Shown here piece by piece: positions 46,673 to 58,800 of a DNA stretch of 64,000 bases; position 1 is the stretch's first letter, and every line of letters begins with the position of its first letter. The position numbers were made by a program, and so were the translations under genes. The DNA comes from Cryptomeria japonica (taxonomy: Eukaryota > Streptophyta > Pinopsida > Cupressales > Cupressaceae). The notes under the pieces are model-generated. The model ran no database searches. It worked only from the letters and a program-made list of their open reading frames with translations, and was not told the origin of the DNA. The stretch is from NCBI RefSeq assembly GCF_030272615.1, contig NC_081405.1, forward strand, positions 605,540,177 to 605,604,176. The letters run 5' to 3'.

Positions 46673-48368
46673 GCTATGTAGAGCATCAAGCTCATCGAAT
46701 ATCAGAAAATATGAAAAAATAAAAATAAAAAAAATTGGAAACAGTCATGAACAAAATACAAAAAATACAAAAATCAAGAAAATGGTAAAGAAAAATCATT
46801 CATCCAAATGGTCAAAACCACTACGATGATGCCTTGGGTAAGTACAGTGGTGAAAACCTAGTAAATAGGTGCCATTTGTAAAGGCTATGGCTCCATTGTC
46901 TTTTAGACTTGTTGCGATCACATCCATTCACCCATCATTTATAGCAAGGCTTGTTATTGATCTGCAATCAGAGTTATTACTTCATGTATCTCATATCACG
47001 CTTTCATACCAACATCTAACTGGGGGCAAATGTTCTTAAACCTACTGATGGGAGTGGATTCTCCATGGTTGTGATTCATTGAGTTGCTCATTCAACAATG
47101 TCTTGAAATAATACCAAAAACATTCATAAAATCTTAGAAAAACCCAAAAACATTTGCAAAATGTCTTAAAGAAAATACTAAAAACATTTACAAAATTCAA
47201 AAACATCAAAAAACATCAAAAACAATCAAAAACATTGCAAAGTATATTATTCCTTGTACATACACATCTCAAAAAGACACAAAACAAAATTTTGAGCTTC
47301 TCAAATGATGACCACCTATCAAATCAACCAACCAATCAAAACATCTGCACACGACCATATTCACAAGGATGCATCCTTTCTCACAAACAAGACATGGTAA
47401 CATTTTCTTTGACAAGAAAAAAAATTTTGGCTGATAAGCACTTGGTCAATTTTTTATTTATTTATTTATATCAAGTTCCTACGCTACTCCAGGATATCCA
47501 CAAGTGATTAGAGTAGCTGAGATGGTTCCTGATATCTTTTTCTTTGTTTGTTGTTTGTAGATTGTTCCAATGAAGTTCCGGGGCATATACTAATGGTGTC
47601 TATGTGGGAAGTTCACTAAGCTACGCGATCCTATGCAAAAAAATAGTCATGGATCACTATGGCTTACTGACTACACCGTATACCTCGACCATTTGTACAT
47701 GGACTAGCATGGAGGGGAACTTTCCTTGTCTGTGATGTTTTCTTATAGGGGAAATGCTCAACCTTGGTTTCGGATACCTCGGCCAAGATCGATAGTACCA
47801 TGCTTGATGATGAAAATTAAGCATTGTGGATAAGCCATGGATCACCATTTCATCTCATCTATTTATATTGCATTTTGTTGCATATCACCCATTCATTTGT
47901 TCATTCATTGTTCATATCTGTTGTTCGCATGCAATTAATTCAATTTTCTATGAGAAAGCTCAACCTATAAACTTTGTCTTGGGTACAAATCATGACAGAG
48001 TTCTCTGATACATCATCTCACATCTCCATTCCATATCTGCATTTTCCAACCAACTTGACATTTACACATCATGTAGGAATGGCATTATCATTTAGTTTCT
48101 TTCATTTACTCATGAAAGTGCATTCATTATCATTTAGTTGCATTTCAAATCATTTCATTCATTTAGATTCATTAAGTGCATTCAGTCATTCATTTAGTTG
48201 CATTTAATTTATTAAGTGCATTCATTTACCCATTAAGTACATTCATTCATTTAAGTGCATTTGTTTATCCATCATCAAGTGCATTCATTTAAAAACAAAT
48301 TATGACACTTTTATAATCATTTCATTCATTCAGATTCATTAAGTGGGTAAGTGCACAAAGATGGTGGT
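46673..48368 (+). other. Non-coding region after Tat pol
   Basis: About 1.7 kb without a convincing gene. It contains CTGGGGGCAAATG at about 47019-47031, a sequence often seen after pol in Tat-type elements, and a CATT/TTCATT-rich stretch at 48080-48350. Confidence 0.55.
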
Positions 48369-48380
48369 CAAAAAGGGGGG
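48369..48380 (+). promoter_or_regulatory. Polypurine tract candidate
   Basis: CAAAAAGGGGGG has the composition of a gypsy polypurine tract and lies in the right place after pol. The next bases (TATAAGCGGACAC) do not match the start of the 5' LTR. The tract could instead belong to the end of the element that carries the transposase. Confidence 0.45.
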
Positions 48381-49204
48381 TATAAGCGGACACTTTTTTT
48401 TTTCTGAAATCAGGTGAACCTGAACTTGGAGGCAAAATTTGAAACTCATCCACTCATGATATAAAGATAATCAAAGAACAAATATTGTAGTACTCTGAAT
48501 TTAGTTTCCAAACTACTAAACTTTTTCAAAATTGGATAAGATTAAGAGGGTCAAATCCTTCACGCATGAAAAACTGACCCTGATTTTTTCTGAAAAACAT
48601 AACATAGTGTCTAACGTGCGCATCAAAAAAGTCATAGTTAGATTTAGTATTTTAACAAATCCTTTGGCAGAAAGATAGTTAAGAGTGAGCACTAAAGATG
48701 TATATTTTTTGTAATTTTTTGTTGAGTATTTTTTTAAATTATTTTTCCAATCGAGCACATCCTGAAAATTAGGTACTTGTTCGTGCGCGAAGCATAAGTT
48801 GCACTAAACAGATCGAAAATACAAATTTATTTATTTTTAAATTGTAAAGATTCAAGTGCACTACAATAATATATAAAGTTTTTTAAATTTGGATAAGTCT
48901 ATCAAAAGTTATTCAAAAAATGGTGCACCTATGTCTGTGAGAACTATGGAGACACTGGTAAAAGAAATTCAATAATAATATGTTATTGTTGTTCAAATTG
49001 AAAAAAAATTATATGGTTAGAAAGCTCAGAAGATGGGTAAAAATATGGTGGCAATTTTAGAAATACCCACTTGATGAAGTGTAAACCTGATGATGACAAA
49101 GTCGATAAACCAAGTTGATAAAATAAAACACGTCAAAAATGAGAGAAAATGAGGGAAATCAAACTTCCAAACCGTAGCTTTGTCATCCAGGCCTATTTCC
49201 AAGC
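48381..49204. other. Unassigned DNA with GTGCGC motifs
   Basis: No gene seen. GTGCGC-containing motifs at about 48616 and 48783 link it loosely to the GTAC/GCGC repeats that follow, so it may belong to the same element as the transposase gene. Confidence 0.35.
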
Positions 49205-49320
49205 CTAGATAGTCAAAAGTGCGTACGGGGTACTACAAGTTTAAAAAGCGTGTACGGGGTACTTATGGTGTAAGTAGCCCGTGCACGTTTGTTTTCCTAT
49301 AAATAGTACGTACGCGCTAT
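49205..49320 (+). repeat. GTGTACGGGGTACTTA short repeats, left cluster
   Basis: Four related motifs (GTGCGTACGGGGTACTA, GCGTGTACGGGGTACTTA, GTGCACG and GTACGTACGCGCTA) occur in about 110 bp. Similar motifs recur at 52770-53035. Confidence 0.65.
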
Positions 49321-49324
49321 TGTA

Positions 49325-49470
49325 TAATAGGATATTCTATATATAATATGTGTATATACATATAATATGTGTATAATATGATATTGCATATATAATGTGT
49401 ATATACATATAATATATATATATATATATGTATGTATATATAATATATTAAACATATATATACACATGTA
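49325..49470. repeat. AT-rich microsatellite (TATAATATGTG type)
   Basis: TATAATATGTGTATATACA units and a TA run. Minus-strand open frames here are artefacts. Confidence 0.85.
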
Positions 49471-49506
49471 AGTGTATTGTCTCCCCCTCTCAAATGCATA
49501 CAAGGT

Positions 49507-49507
49507 G

Positions 49508-49553
<46 letters not shown>

Positions 49554-49738
49554 TCCTCCATACCCCATCCCTCTCTCTCTCCCTTCCTCCTTCCTCCATA
49601 CCCCATCCCTCCCTCTCTCCCCTTATCCCTTCCTCCATACCCCATCCCTCTCTCTCTTGCTCTCTCCCCTTCTCCCTTCCTCCATACCCCATCCCTCTTT
49701 CTCTTCTTCTCTCCCTCCCTCCCTTCATACCCCACTAC
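49507..49738 (+). repeat. CT-rich tract with 30-bp minisatellite
   Basis: A CT run of about 45 bp is followed by about six units containing CTTCCTCCATACCCCATCCC. The same unit occurs in the larger tract at 51465-52740. It is followed by CTATGTCTGCACTTCTAT, which recurs at 53098. Confidence 0.9.
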
Positions 49739-49832
49739 TACTATGTCTGCACTTCTATAAAAGTAAGTGAATTTATTTCTTGGTTGCAACTTCCTCTTTG
49801 ATTTTTATCATGTATGCTCTCCTAAGAAAATT

Positions 49833-51100
49833 GACTGATGGATTTGTGTGTGTATATTGAATAGGAGGAATAGGATTTGAAATTAAACCATGAGTGTATT
49901 ATCATGACAAACAAGATGTGGAAAATAGTGTCAACAAAGCAACATGATGAGTTAGAGTACCTGCAATATGTTTTTCAGAAGGAAACAATAGGTAGGAAGA
50001 GAAAGAGGGAGAGTAACACAGATGATGTCCTATAGAATGATAGTGGTGGGTATGCAAGAGTTCCCATGTTGATACACAATGCCTGTCACCTAAAGAAATT
50101 AAAGTTTGTTGTATGCATGGCAGTGGTAGTAAATGTTGATCATCACTTATCAAACAGCTTGGAACGGTACATACCCATGAAAGAAATCAAGTGTGTAATT
50201 CCTATAGTCACAATCAAGATCAGTCTTATAACCTTGCAAATTTAATAACATCATATGTTTTAGAACTTAGGCAGTACTCTTAGGGTTAGGTCAAGCTCTT
50301 ACACTCTTTTTAGCAAAGCCTCGTTGTTTTTTTGCTTGGAGTCTTGATGACTGATGGATTTGTGTGTGTATATTGAATAGGAGGAATAGGGTTTGATATT
50401 GAACCACGAGTGTATTACTGTGACAAACAAGGAAACCTGCAGCAATATTCTTCTCGAATGCATTTTTAATGAGCAGAGCAAATGTGGAAAATAGTGTCAA
50501 TAAAGCAACATGATGAGTCAGAGTACCTACAATATGTTTTTCAGAAGGAAACAACAGGTAGGAAGAGAAAGAGGGAGAGTAACACATATGATGTCCTATA
50601 GAATGATAGTGGTGGGTATGTGAGAGTTCCCATGTTGTTACACAATGCCTGTCACCTAAAGAAATTAAAGTTTGTTGTATGCATGGCATTGGTAGTATAT
50701 GATGATCATCACTTGTCAAACAGCTTGGAACAGTACATACCCATGAAAGTAATCAAGTGTGTAATTCCTATAGTCACAATCAAGATCAGTCTTATAGCCT
50801 TGCAAATTTAATAGTATCATATGTTTTAGAACTTAGGTAGTACTCCTAGGGTTAGGTCAAGCTCTTACTCTTAGGGTTCGGTAGTATATGATTATCATCA
50901 CTTGTCAAACAGCTTGGAACGGTACATACCCATGAAAGTAATTAAGTGTGTAATTCCTATAGTCACAATCGAGATCAGTCTTATAACCTTGCAAATTTAA
51001 TAGCATCATATGTTTTAGAACTTAGGCAGTACTCTTAGGGTTAGGTCAAGCTCTTACACTTGCTTTTTAGCAAAGCCTCGTTGTTTGTTCACTTGGAGTC
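49833..51100 (+). repeat. 516-bp tandem duplication plus a partial third copy
   Basis: The unit starting GACTGATGGATTTGTGTG at 49833 repeats at 50349 (period 516 bp). A third, partial copy runs from about 50873 to 51100. Copy 2 has an extra stretch of about 50 bp (about 50428-50480) missing from copy 1, balanced by other changes. A reading frame of about 110 codons is largely shared by copies 1 and 2 (WKIVSTKQHDELEYLQYVF and WKIVSIKQHDESEYLQYVF, then RKRKRESNT), with one TAG in the same place in both. I do not recognise the protein; it may be a decayed exon. Confidence 0.8.
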
Positions 51101-51149
51101 TCGTTGTATGATGTTCTATTCATAACTTTAAATTTAATATATCATTTTA

Positions 51150-51440
51150 TTAGCCCACCATATGACCCCTTGGGTGTCATTAGAGGTCGTATTGTTCCCT
51201 AAGAGGTCATATGGTGTCCTATGACCCCTTAAGACCCCTCGGGACACCAATGACCCATAACAACACCATATGGTGTTCTAAAGGGTCCTATGGTGTTCTA
51301 TGCCCCCTTGAGACACCATTTGGCATCCTTATAGGTCCTATGGTGTGCTAAGGGATAATATAGTGTCATATGACCCCTTAGGACACCCTATGACCCCTTA
51401 GATGTTGTTAGGGGTCATATTGTGTTCTAAGGGTCATATT
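51150..51440. repeat. Minisatellite of TATGACCCCTTAGGACACC type, both orientations
   Basis: Units such as CATATGACCCCTT and CCTATGGTGTTCTAAGG, which are reverse-complement variants of each other, alternate for about 290 bp and could form hairpins. Confidence 0.75.
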
Positions 51441-51464
51441 GTGTCTTGGATTCGATATCTCTTC

Positions 51465-52740
51465 CTCTCCCTTCATCCCCCCTCCTTCCTCTCTCCCTAT
51501 ATCCCTCTCCCTCTCTCTCTCCTTCTCCCTTCCTCCATACCCCATCCCTCTCTCTCTCTCCCCCCTTCTCTCTTCATCCATACCCCATCCCTCTTTCTCG
51601 TCTTCTCTCCCTCCCTCTTTCTCTTATTTTGTAATTCCTATAGTCACAATCCAAATCAGTCATATGGTGTCATGTGTCCTTTCTCTCTCCCTCTCCCTCC
51701 TTCCCTCCCCCCTCCTCTCCCTTTCTCCCTCCCTCTACCTCTCTCCCTCTCTCTACCTTCCCTCCCCCCTCTCTCTCCCTCTCTCTCCCTCTCTCTCCTT
51801 CTTTCTCTCTCTCCCTCTCCCTCCCCCCCTCTCTCTCCCTCTCCCCTCTCCTCTCCCTCCCTCCACCTACTCTCCCTCTCCCTTCCTCCATTAACCTTCT
51901 TCTCTCCCACCCTCCCCTGTCCTCTCTCCCTCTCTCCCTCCCTCCTTCCCTTCCACCCCCCATCCTCTCTCCCTCCCCCCTACTCTCCCCCCTCTCCCTC
52001 TCTCTCTCTCTCTCCCTCCCTTCCTCCATACCCCTTCTTCTCTCCCACCATCCCCCCTCTTCTCTCCCTCTCTCCCTCCCTCTCTCTACCTTCCCTCCCC
52101 CTCTCTCTCTCTCTCCCTCTCCCTCCTTCCCTCTCTCTCCCTCTTCTCTCCCTCTCTCTACCTTCCCTCCCCACTCTTCTCTCCATCTCTCCCTCCCTCT
52201 ACCTCTCCCCCCTCTCCCTCTCTCTTCTTCTCTCCCACCCTCCCCCCTGTTCTCTCCCTCTCCCTCTCCCTCCCCCTCTCTCTCTCCCTCTCCCCTCTCC
52301 TCTCTCTCCCTCCCCCCTAATCTCCCTCTCCCTCTCTCTACCTTCCCCCTCTCCCTCCCCCCTCTCTCTCTCCCTCTCTCTCCCTCTCCCTGCTTCCCTC
52401 TCTCTTTCCCTCTCCCTCTCCCTCTCTCTCCCTCTCCCTCCCCTCTCTCTCTCTCTCTCCCCTCTCCTCTCCCTCCCTCCCCCCTACTCTCCCTCTCCCT
52501 CCTTCCCTCTCTCTCTCTCTCCCTCTCCCTCTCTCTCCCTCTCCCTCTCTCTCCCTCTCCCTCCCCCCTCTCTCTCCCTCTCCCTCCCCCCTCTCTCCCT
52601 CTCTCTCCCCTCTCCTCTCCATCCCTCCCCCCTACTCTCCCTCTCCCTTCCTCCATACCCCTTCTTCTCTCCCACCCTCCCCCCTCTTCTCTCCCTCTCT
52701 CCCTCCCTCCTTCCCTTCCACCCCCCCTCTCTCTCTCTCT
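51465..52740 (+). repeat. 1.28-kb polypyrimidine tract
   Basis: Nearly pure CT sequence on the plus strand (purine-rich on the minus strand), with embedded CTTCCTCCATACCCC units and a single 60-bp break at about 51628-51676 that matches part of the 516-bp repeat. It keeps long frames open on both strands, but their proteins are only Ser/Leu/Pro or Arg/Glu/Gly repeats. Confidence 0.95.
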
Positions 52741-52769
52741 TCATTCACATCTTTTCTACTACCAATACC

Positions 52770-53035
52770 ACGTACAAGGTACTTAAACTATTAGTTCACT
52801 ACCCTGCCATAACTTTTTAAAGGCAAAGGAGCGCATACGTGGTACTTATTACTTGTATTGAGCCCATTATTCATTACCCTACAATAACATTTTTTAGGCT
52901 TAGGAGCACGTGCGCACTACTTATTAGTCTAGAATGGGAAAAAAGAATATCGTTGGGCTTGTCAACATTTTATGGACTAACAGCGCATACGCAGTTATTA
53001 ATGTAGCGTGTACGCGGTTTATAGACATAGTTTTA
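52770..53035 (+). repeat. GTGTACGCGGTACTTA short repeats, right cluster
   Basis: Degenerate motifs CCACGTACAAGGTACTTA, GCGCATACGTGGTACTTA, GCACGTGCGCACTACTTA, GCGCATACGCAGTTA and GCGTGTACGCGGTTTA resemble the left cluster at 49205-49320. They lie just upstream of the transposase gene and may be subterminal transposase-binding-type repeats (inference). Confidence 0.65.
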
Positions 53036-53338
53036 GTTGCCCAAGAACCTCAATGGCCTCAAAAGAAGTTTTTGAGGTTGTTGAAGGCCCCACTAGAACT
53101 ATGTCTGCACTTCTATCATCATTTAATACATAGAAATAAATGAATTTTTTGTTTTTGCATGATCTCAAATGATTGAATTGTTGTTCTTATTAGTTTTTGT
53201 CAATAGTATTGTGATCGTTTAATAGTTTGATTCCAAAAAATAGTGATAAGATGCATATTTATGGTTATTTGTTTGTTTATGAACTTTTGTTTACATATAT
53301 ATGTAATATGATTCTATTTAGGACAACTGATATCAACC

Positions 53339-55790
53339 ATGGGAAAGAACAAGCGAGGAATGATGGAACAACGAGAGGCTCAAAAGGAAAGACAAAGGCA
53401 GCGTATGAAGAAATTGTGTGACATAAGAACAATGGGAGAAGAAGGTATGTCATCCTCAACATCTCAATTCGATTTACCAAATGAATATAATGCACCTAAT
53501 GCAATTGAAGAAGAAACATTTGATTTACCATTTGAACCTAATGCAATTGAAGAAGATAGCACATTGAATAATCAATTAAATGATGAACATATTACACCTT
53601 CTCTACTTGATGAATTGAATGTACATAATGCATCGATGTTAACACCTCCTAGAATCATTCGTAGGAAACCAAAGTATCTAATTGACATTGATGAGAATAT
53701 ATTGAAGTCAATGCCCAATAAAATGAATGAACGAACTTGTAGGAGAATGGTTAAAACAATATGGCAAAACTATTTTAATAACTTAAATCAAACCGCAAGA
53801 TGTCAATTAATTATTCAAATGATTAAAAATTGAATTTTAGAGAGACAATGAAAATTCTAGGCCTAAGATCATCTGAAAGTAACAGTGGAAGAACTATTCT
53901 GAGAAATCTATTTGATGCATATCAAGCTATTGGTTCAAAATCACATACTAAATTTTGTAATGCTACTCGACGTGTCATTACATCAACCATAATGAGCAAG
54001 AAAATAAAAAAGATCGTTTGATAAGCAAAACAAGTAAGTCATTAAACATTAGTAGAACAACATTAACTAAAGCATTAAAGAGGTGGGAAAAAATAGAGGA
54101 ACCTAACAATAATTCTCTTTGGGCATTCTCGAGTAGACTACCACGCAAAGACAAGGTTGTTGTTGATGCACTTAAAACATTAAATGAAAAATTTTGGCAT
54201 GACAACACAAGAGTTTCGCCCAACCAAAGAGATGTTGTTAGAAGGTGAATTGGGTCTACAAATCATGAGCCACATGCCAAACACTATTTTGATATGACTC
54301 AAACTAAATTTTATGAAATATTCCTTCAAAAGTTTCCTCAAATAAAAATTTCTCAAAGATTTTTTGAAATGGCAAAACCTTTTTATATTAAGATTAATCA
54401 TGTATGCACCACGTGTTTTTGTAGGATGAATATTCAATTTTCCATTCATTATGATATTTTTTGTCATATTTGTTCTACTTTGCACACTAACGATGTTTTG
54501 CAGGAATGTAATATACAAGCACCTCCTAAGTCGGTAAGAGAATTTATTTCAAGTGTGCTATGTAATAGACATGATAGTTGCATTTATTATAAGATGTCTT
54601 GTTTGGAAGGTTCTTGTGCTATATGTGGTGGTTTGCAACGTTTACCAAGATGCGTACATTTGGAGAGCACACATGAAATGTGTACAAAACTAGTTTCTTT
54701 CGAAAAATACAAGACAGTCACATATGGAGTTAAAGATGGAAAAGATTTGAAGAGATGTGAGCAAGTGAAAAATTATATATGTGTAGCTCAATTTATGAAA
54801 ATGTTTCAAGAGAAACTAGTTTATGATTACATAATGCATACACATAGAGCTCGATGGTTAGATGAGCAATTCAAGTTATGTAAGGACACATTTCCTCTTG
54901 GAACCATGGTCACTATCGTTGATTTCACTGAAAATTATACACTACAACCTCAAAATGCAGTGCAGTCCATGTATTATCACTCTACACAAGTTTCTATTTT
55001 TGTACACATAGCATTCATGCATGCAGATGATAGCACAGAGGAGGATAGAAAGGTTGTAAGAGAGTATCACTTCTACATAAGTGATGTTCATACTCATGCA
55101 TCGGAGTTTTTACAAGGATGCTTTAAATTTTTCTATGATAGTTTAAGGGAAAGGAACATACGATACAACTGACACTTAATATGGTCAGATAATTGCACTG
55201 CACAATTAAAGAATGCAAGGATGTTTTATTGGTTGAGAAGGAAGCATATGAAAAGTGGTGTACAACATTTTTGGAATTTCACTGAGGCTGGACATGGTAA
55301 GGGAGAGCACGATGGTACAGGAGCATGTGTGAAAAGAGCCCTAGCTAGGGAAGAATTGATGTATGAAGGTGGTGTTGAGTTGATAGATGCAGGAACAATT
55401 GTGTGATGGTGTAAGTCTATGATGGGTCCAAGTAATCTAGGTACGTTAATGGTTCATAGATATTTTTGGTTGATCACTGAATCTAACATTGAAAACTATC
55501 TATATTGTTGTACAGTTGTAGGATCGAGTGACATGCACTCATTTATGAGTTCAAATTCAAGTTCACTAGTAATTTATACAAGACAGATGGTATGCTTTTT
55601 CTCTTCATGCATGTATTGTTTGTGGGAAGAATGTGAATCACAAGAGTGGGTTGACAAATGGTCTTGCAGACCATTGGTTCTCATTGATTCATATCAAATT
55701 TCCAAAGCACTACAATTGAGCCAGATGGAGACATCAGTGGATTTTGACCATGTATCCAACCTAGTGGATTCAAGTGATTTTTTGAGTTAA
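53339..55790 (+). pseudogene. DDE-type transposase-like gene, main part, broken
   Basis: The start is the ATG at 53339 after CAACC. The first 165 residues are charged and then acidic (MGKNKRGMMEQREAQKERQR). After two 1-base frame changes (about 53830 and 54005) comes a helix-turn-helix-like KSLNISRTTLTKALKRWEKI. A Cys/His-rich region follows (CTTCFCRMN, CHICSTLH, CLEGSCAICGG). Next are the candidate catalytic segments IVDFTENYTLQPQNAVQS, IWSDNCTAQLKNARMFYWL and FTEAGHGKGEHDGTGACVKR. Stops at 54246, 55170 and 55404 (all TGA) interrupt frame 0. The gene would encode a cut-and-paste transposase; a Sola-like assignment is possible but unproven. Its 3' exon lies at 61634. Confidence 0.7.
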
Positions 55791-55797
55791 TTTTTTT

Positions 55798-55803
55798 GTA
55801 AGT
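55798..55803 (+). promoter_or_regulatory. Splice donor candidate (GTAAGT)
   Basis: A consensus donor GTAAGT follows the last transposase codons. Acceptor-like pyrimidine/CAG sequences occur at about 61650-61662 on the other side of the LINE. The LINE therefore probably landed in an intron. Confidence 0.45.
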
Positions 55804-55855
55804 ATTATTTTTGGTTCATTTTGTTGTACATCATACTTTATTTTTGGTATTAATT

Positions 55856-55872
55856 AACACTTTATTAAATGC
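55856..55872 (+). repeat. Left target-site duplication of LINE copy 4 (17 bp)
   Basis: AACACTTTATTAAATGC, repeated with one change at 61617-61633. Confidence 0.9.
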
Positions 55873-58800
55873 TCAGGCTCTCAATGATGTGGAAATACAG
55901 GGATGCAAATACACTTGGACTAATAGGAGAACTGGTAATGATCTTATCCAAGTTCGTCTTGACTGGACTCTCATCTCTGATGACTGGTGCAGTCATTATT
56001 TATGTTCTCTGTCGGCCCATATTTGGGTTGGGTCAAATCATTTTCCTATCACCTTCATTGCCGACTCAATTAATAGAAGGAGAAAATTCCCCTTCAGATT
56101 TGAAAAAATGTAGACCCTTCACCCAGATATCAAAAGTAATATTCAGAAATGGAGTATCCAAGTTGAGGGAACTGCTATGTACAGAGTTGTTAAGAAGCTT
56201 AAAATTGTAAAGGATAACATAAGACTCTGGAATAAATCCAGCTTTGGGAATATCTTTGAGGCTAAAGGAAAAGTCTAGGAAGACTTAAAAAAAATACAGG
56301 CCCAAATTCAAAAGGATGGTTTCAGTACTGTGTCCATTTCTGATGAAAATGAGACTCTTAAAAAATACCACGAAATCATTGCTAAAGAGGAAACTTTCTG
56401 GAAGCAGAGATCAAGATGAATTTGGCTTAAGGAAGGAGATAGGAATACAAGATTCTTTCATATGTCAACAATCAAGAATAAAGTGGCTAATAGGATAACC
56501 AAACTAATTGTGGATAATGGGGAGTTGGTCAAGGAGGAAGAAATAAGGAATGAAGCTAAAAGTTATTTCTCGGATCTGCTCAAGAGGGATCACAGATTGG
56601 ATGTTGAAGTTCAAACTTCTTTCCTTCATAACATCCCCTATCTCATTGATGAACAGATGAATGTCTCCCTCTCTTCCATTCCTTTGATCTTGGAAATCAA
56701 AAATGTTGTTTTTTCATTTGATGGTAACAAAGCGCCTAGTCCAGATGGTTTCCCCATGTTCTTTTTCCAAGATTTCTGGGACATTGTCAGGAAAGATGTC
56801 TCTAATGGGGTCAAGGAATTTTGGGGGGCTAGAAAACTTTTGAAAGAAGTCAATGGTACTTTCATTGCTCTCATCCCCAAAACCCAAGGTGCTGACTCTA
56901 TGGACAAGTTTAGACCAATTAGTTTATGCAATTCTTTTTATAAGATCATCTCCAAGGTTCTTACTTCTAGAATTTTGTCTGTCCTTCCTTCTTTGATTAA
57001 TCACCAGCAAAATGGTTTTTTCCCTGGAAGACAAATTCTTGACTCTATTATAACTGTCCATGAGAACATTCATTATCTTGTTAGAGCTAAGAAGCAGGGT
57101 CTCATCCTCAAGCTTGATCTCTCCAAGGCTTATGACTGGGTTGACTGGCCTTTTCTTGTGAAGGTTCTTATGGCCTATGGTTTTTCCACTAGAGTTATCA
57201 ACCTCTTCAGCCAGTTTATCACCTCTGCCTCTTTTGTTGTTCTTGTCAATGGTTCCCCTTCCCCCTTTTTCCAAGCTTCTAGAGGACTAAGGCAAGGGGA
57301 TCCCATTTCCCCCATCCTCTTCATCATTATGGTAGAATGTTTTGGAAGGTCCATGGAAAATATGGTTATGCAAGGCTCCTTTAAGGGACTCCAACCTTCT
57401 TCTGCTGATCTTATTTGCTCCCACCAATAGTTTGTGGATGATAATATTATCATGGGGGAATCTAGTATCTCTGAAGCTAAAATCCTGAAGAGTACTCTTT
57501 GTAAGTTTGCCTCAGCTTCTGGACAGCTTATTAATTGGGTCAAAAGAAAAGTCTTTTTCATGAATACTCCTGAGATAAGACAATAGAGAATCAGCAGAAT
57601 CCTAGAATATAGGATTTTTGATCTTCCTGCGACCTATCTTGGCCTCCCCATGGGCATTGCACCTCCTAATCCTTTTTGGAGCTCACTGGTAGATAAATTT
57701 CATAAAAAACTAGCTGGTTGGAAAGGATCCCTCTTAATTTAGGCTAGAAAGCTTCAAATTCTAAAAGATTCTCTTCAAAGTATACCGATTTATGCCCTAA
57801 GTCTTTTCAAAATTCCAGTTAAGTATGCTGACGCAATTGAGAAAATTCAAAGAATTCCTATGGTCAGGGGTTGAGGACAAGAAAAGAATGTCTCTAGTGG
57901 CCTAGGATCAGGTTTGCAGACTAAAAAGTAAAGGAGGTTTGGGCCTAAGAAGAATCTGAACCTCAAATGAAGCTCTCCTGTCCAGACAGGTCTGGAGAAT
58001 ATTCCATTCAAACACTGAATGGTGTAAAATCTGGCGAAGTAAGTACTCTCTTCTGTCCTCCTCTCTTTCTTCTTTTATCAATTCAGAAATCAATATTAAT
58101 GGGTCCCATATATGGAATCATTCCTCTAAGTTCAAAGAAAGCATTGCTAAAGGAGTGATTTGGAAAGTAGGAAATGGTAGGAAAGTAAAATTCTGGGAAG
58201 ACACCTGGCTTTTTGATAAACCTTTGACTGAAGTCCCTGAATGGGCCCCTCATGCTCCCTCCTATATTAGAATTTTTGGCCCTTTAGTTGCAGAGTATTG
58301 GTCTGGAAATAAATGGCAAAACATTAAAAGTATCCACCCTAGCCTTACTAAGCTCAAGATCCATCTGTCTTCAGTCTAGTTGAATAAAGAGGAAGACCCC
58401 CTTATTTGGAAACATGAACCCAAAGGTATTATAACTATTTCTTCAATGTATGGGGTCCTTTCCTCCACCCCTCCTATTAATCCTTTCTGGTCTAAAGCCT
58501 GGATTAAGGGTCTAACCCCCAAAATCAACTTTTTCTTTTGGACCATTCTTCAAAATAAGATCTTGACCCTAGACAACCTCAAGGGCAGAGGTTTTGCCTT
58601 CCTGAGTAGATGTGCTTTGTGTCTTCAGGAGGAAGAGTCAATGGACCACCTGGCCATCCACTGTTCCTATTCTACCTCAATCTGGGAAAGATTTCTTAAA
58701 ATTTTTAGCACTGATTGGGTGTTTCCTAACACTATCAGTGATCTATTCTCCTCTTGGAACTTTCATTGGACTAACTCCTTTTTGAGATCTTTGTGGTAGC

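Noticed and set aside
49297-49801. Several 80-140 codon open frames on both strands
   Set aside because: Products of the CT and TA simple repeats, low complexity only.
51402-52820. Long open frame of 472 codons on the plus strand and others on both strands
   Set aside because: It is only Ser/Leu/Pro (or Arg/Glu/Gly on the other strand) produced by the CT-rich repeat; no start context or domain.
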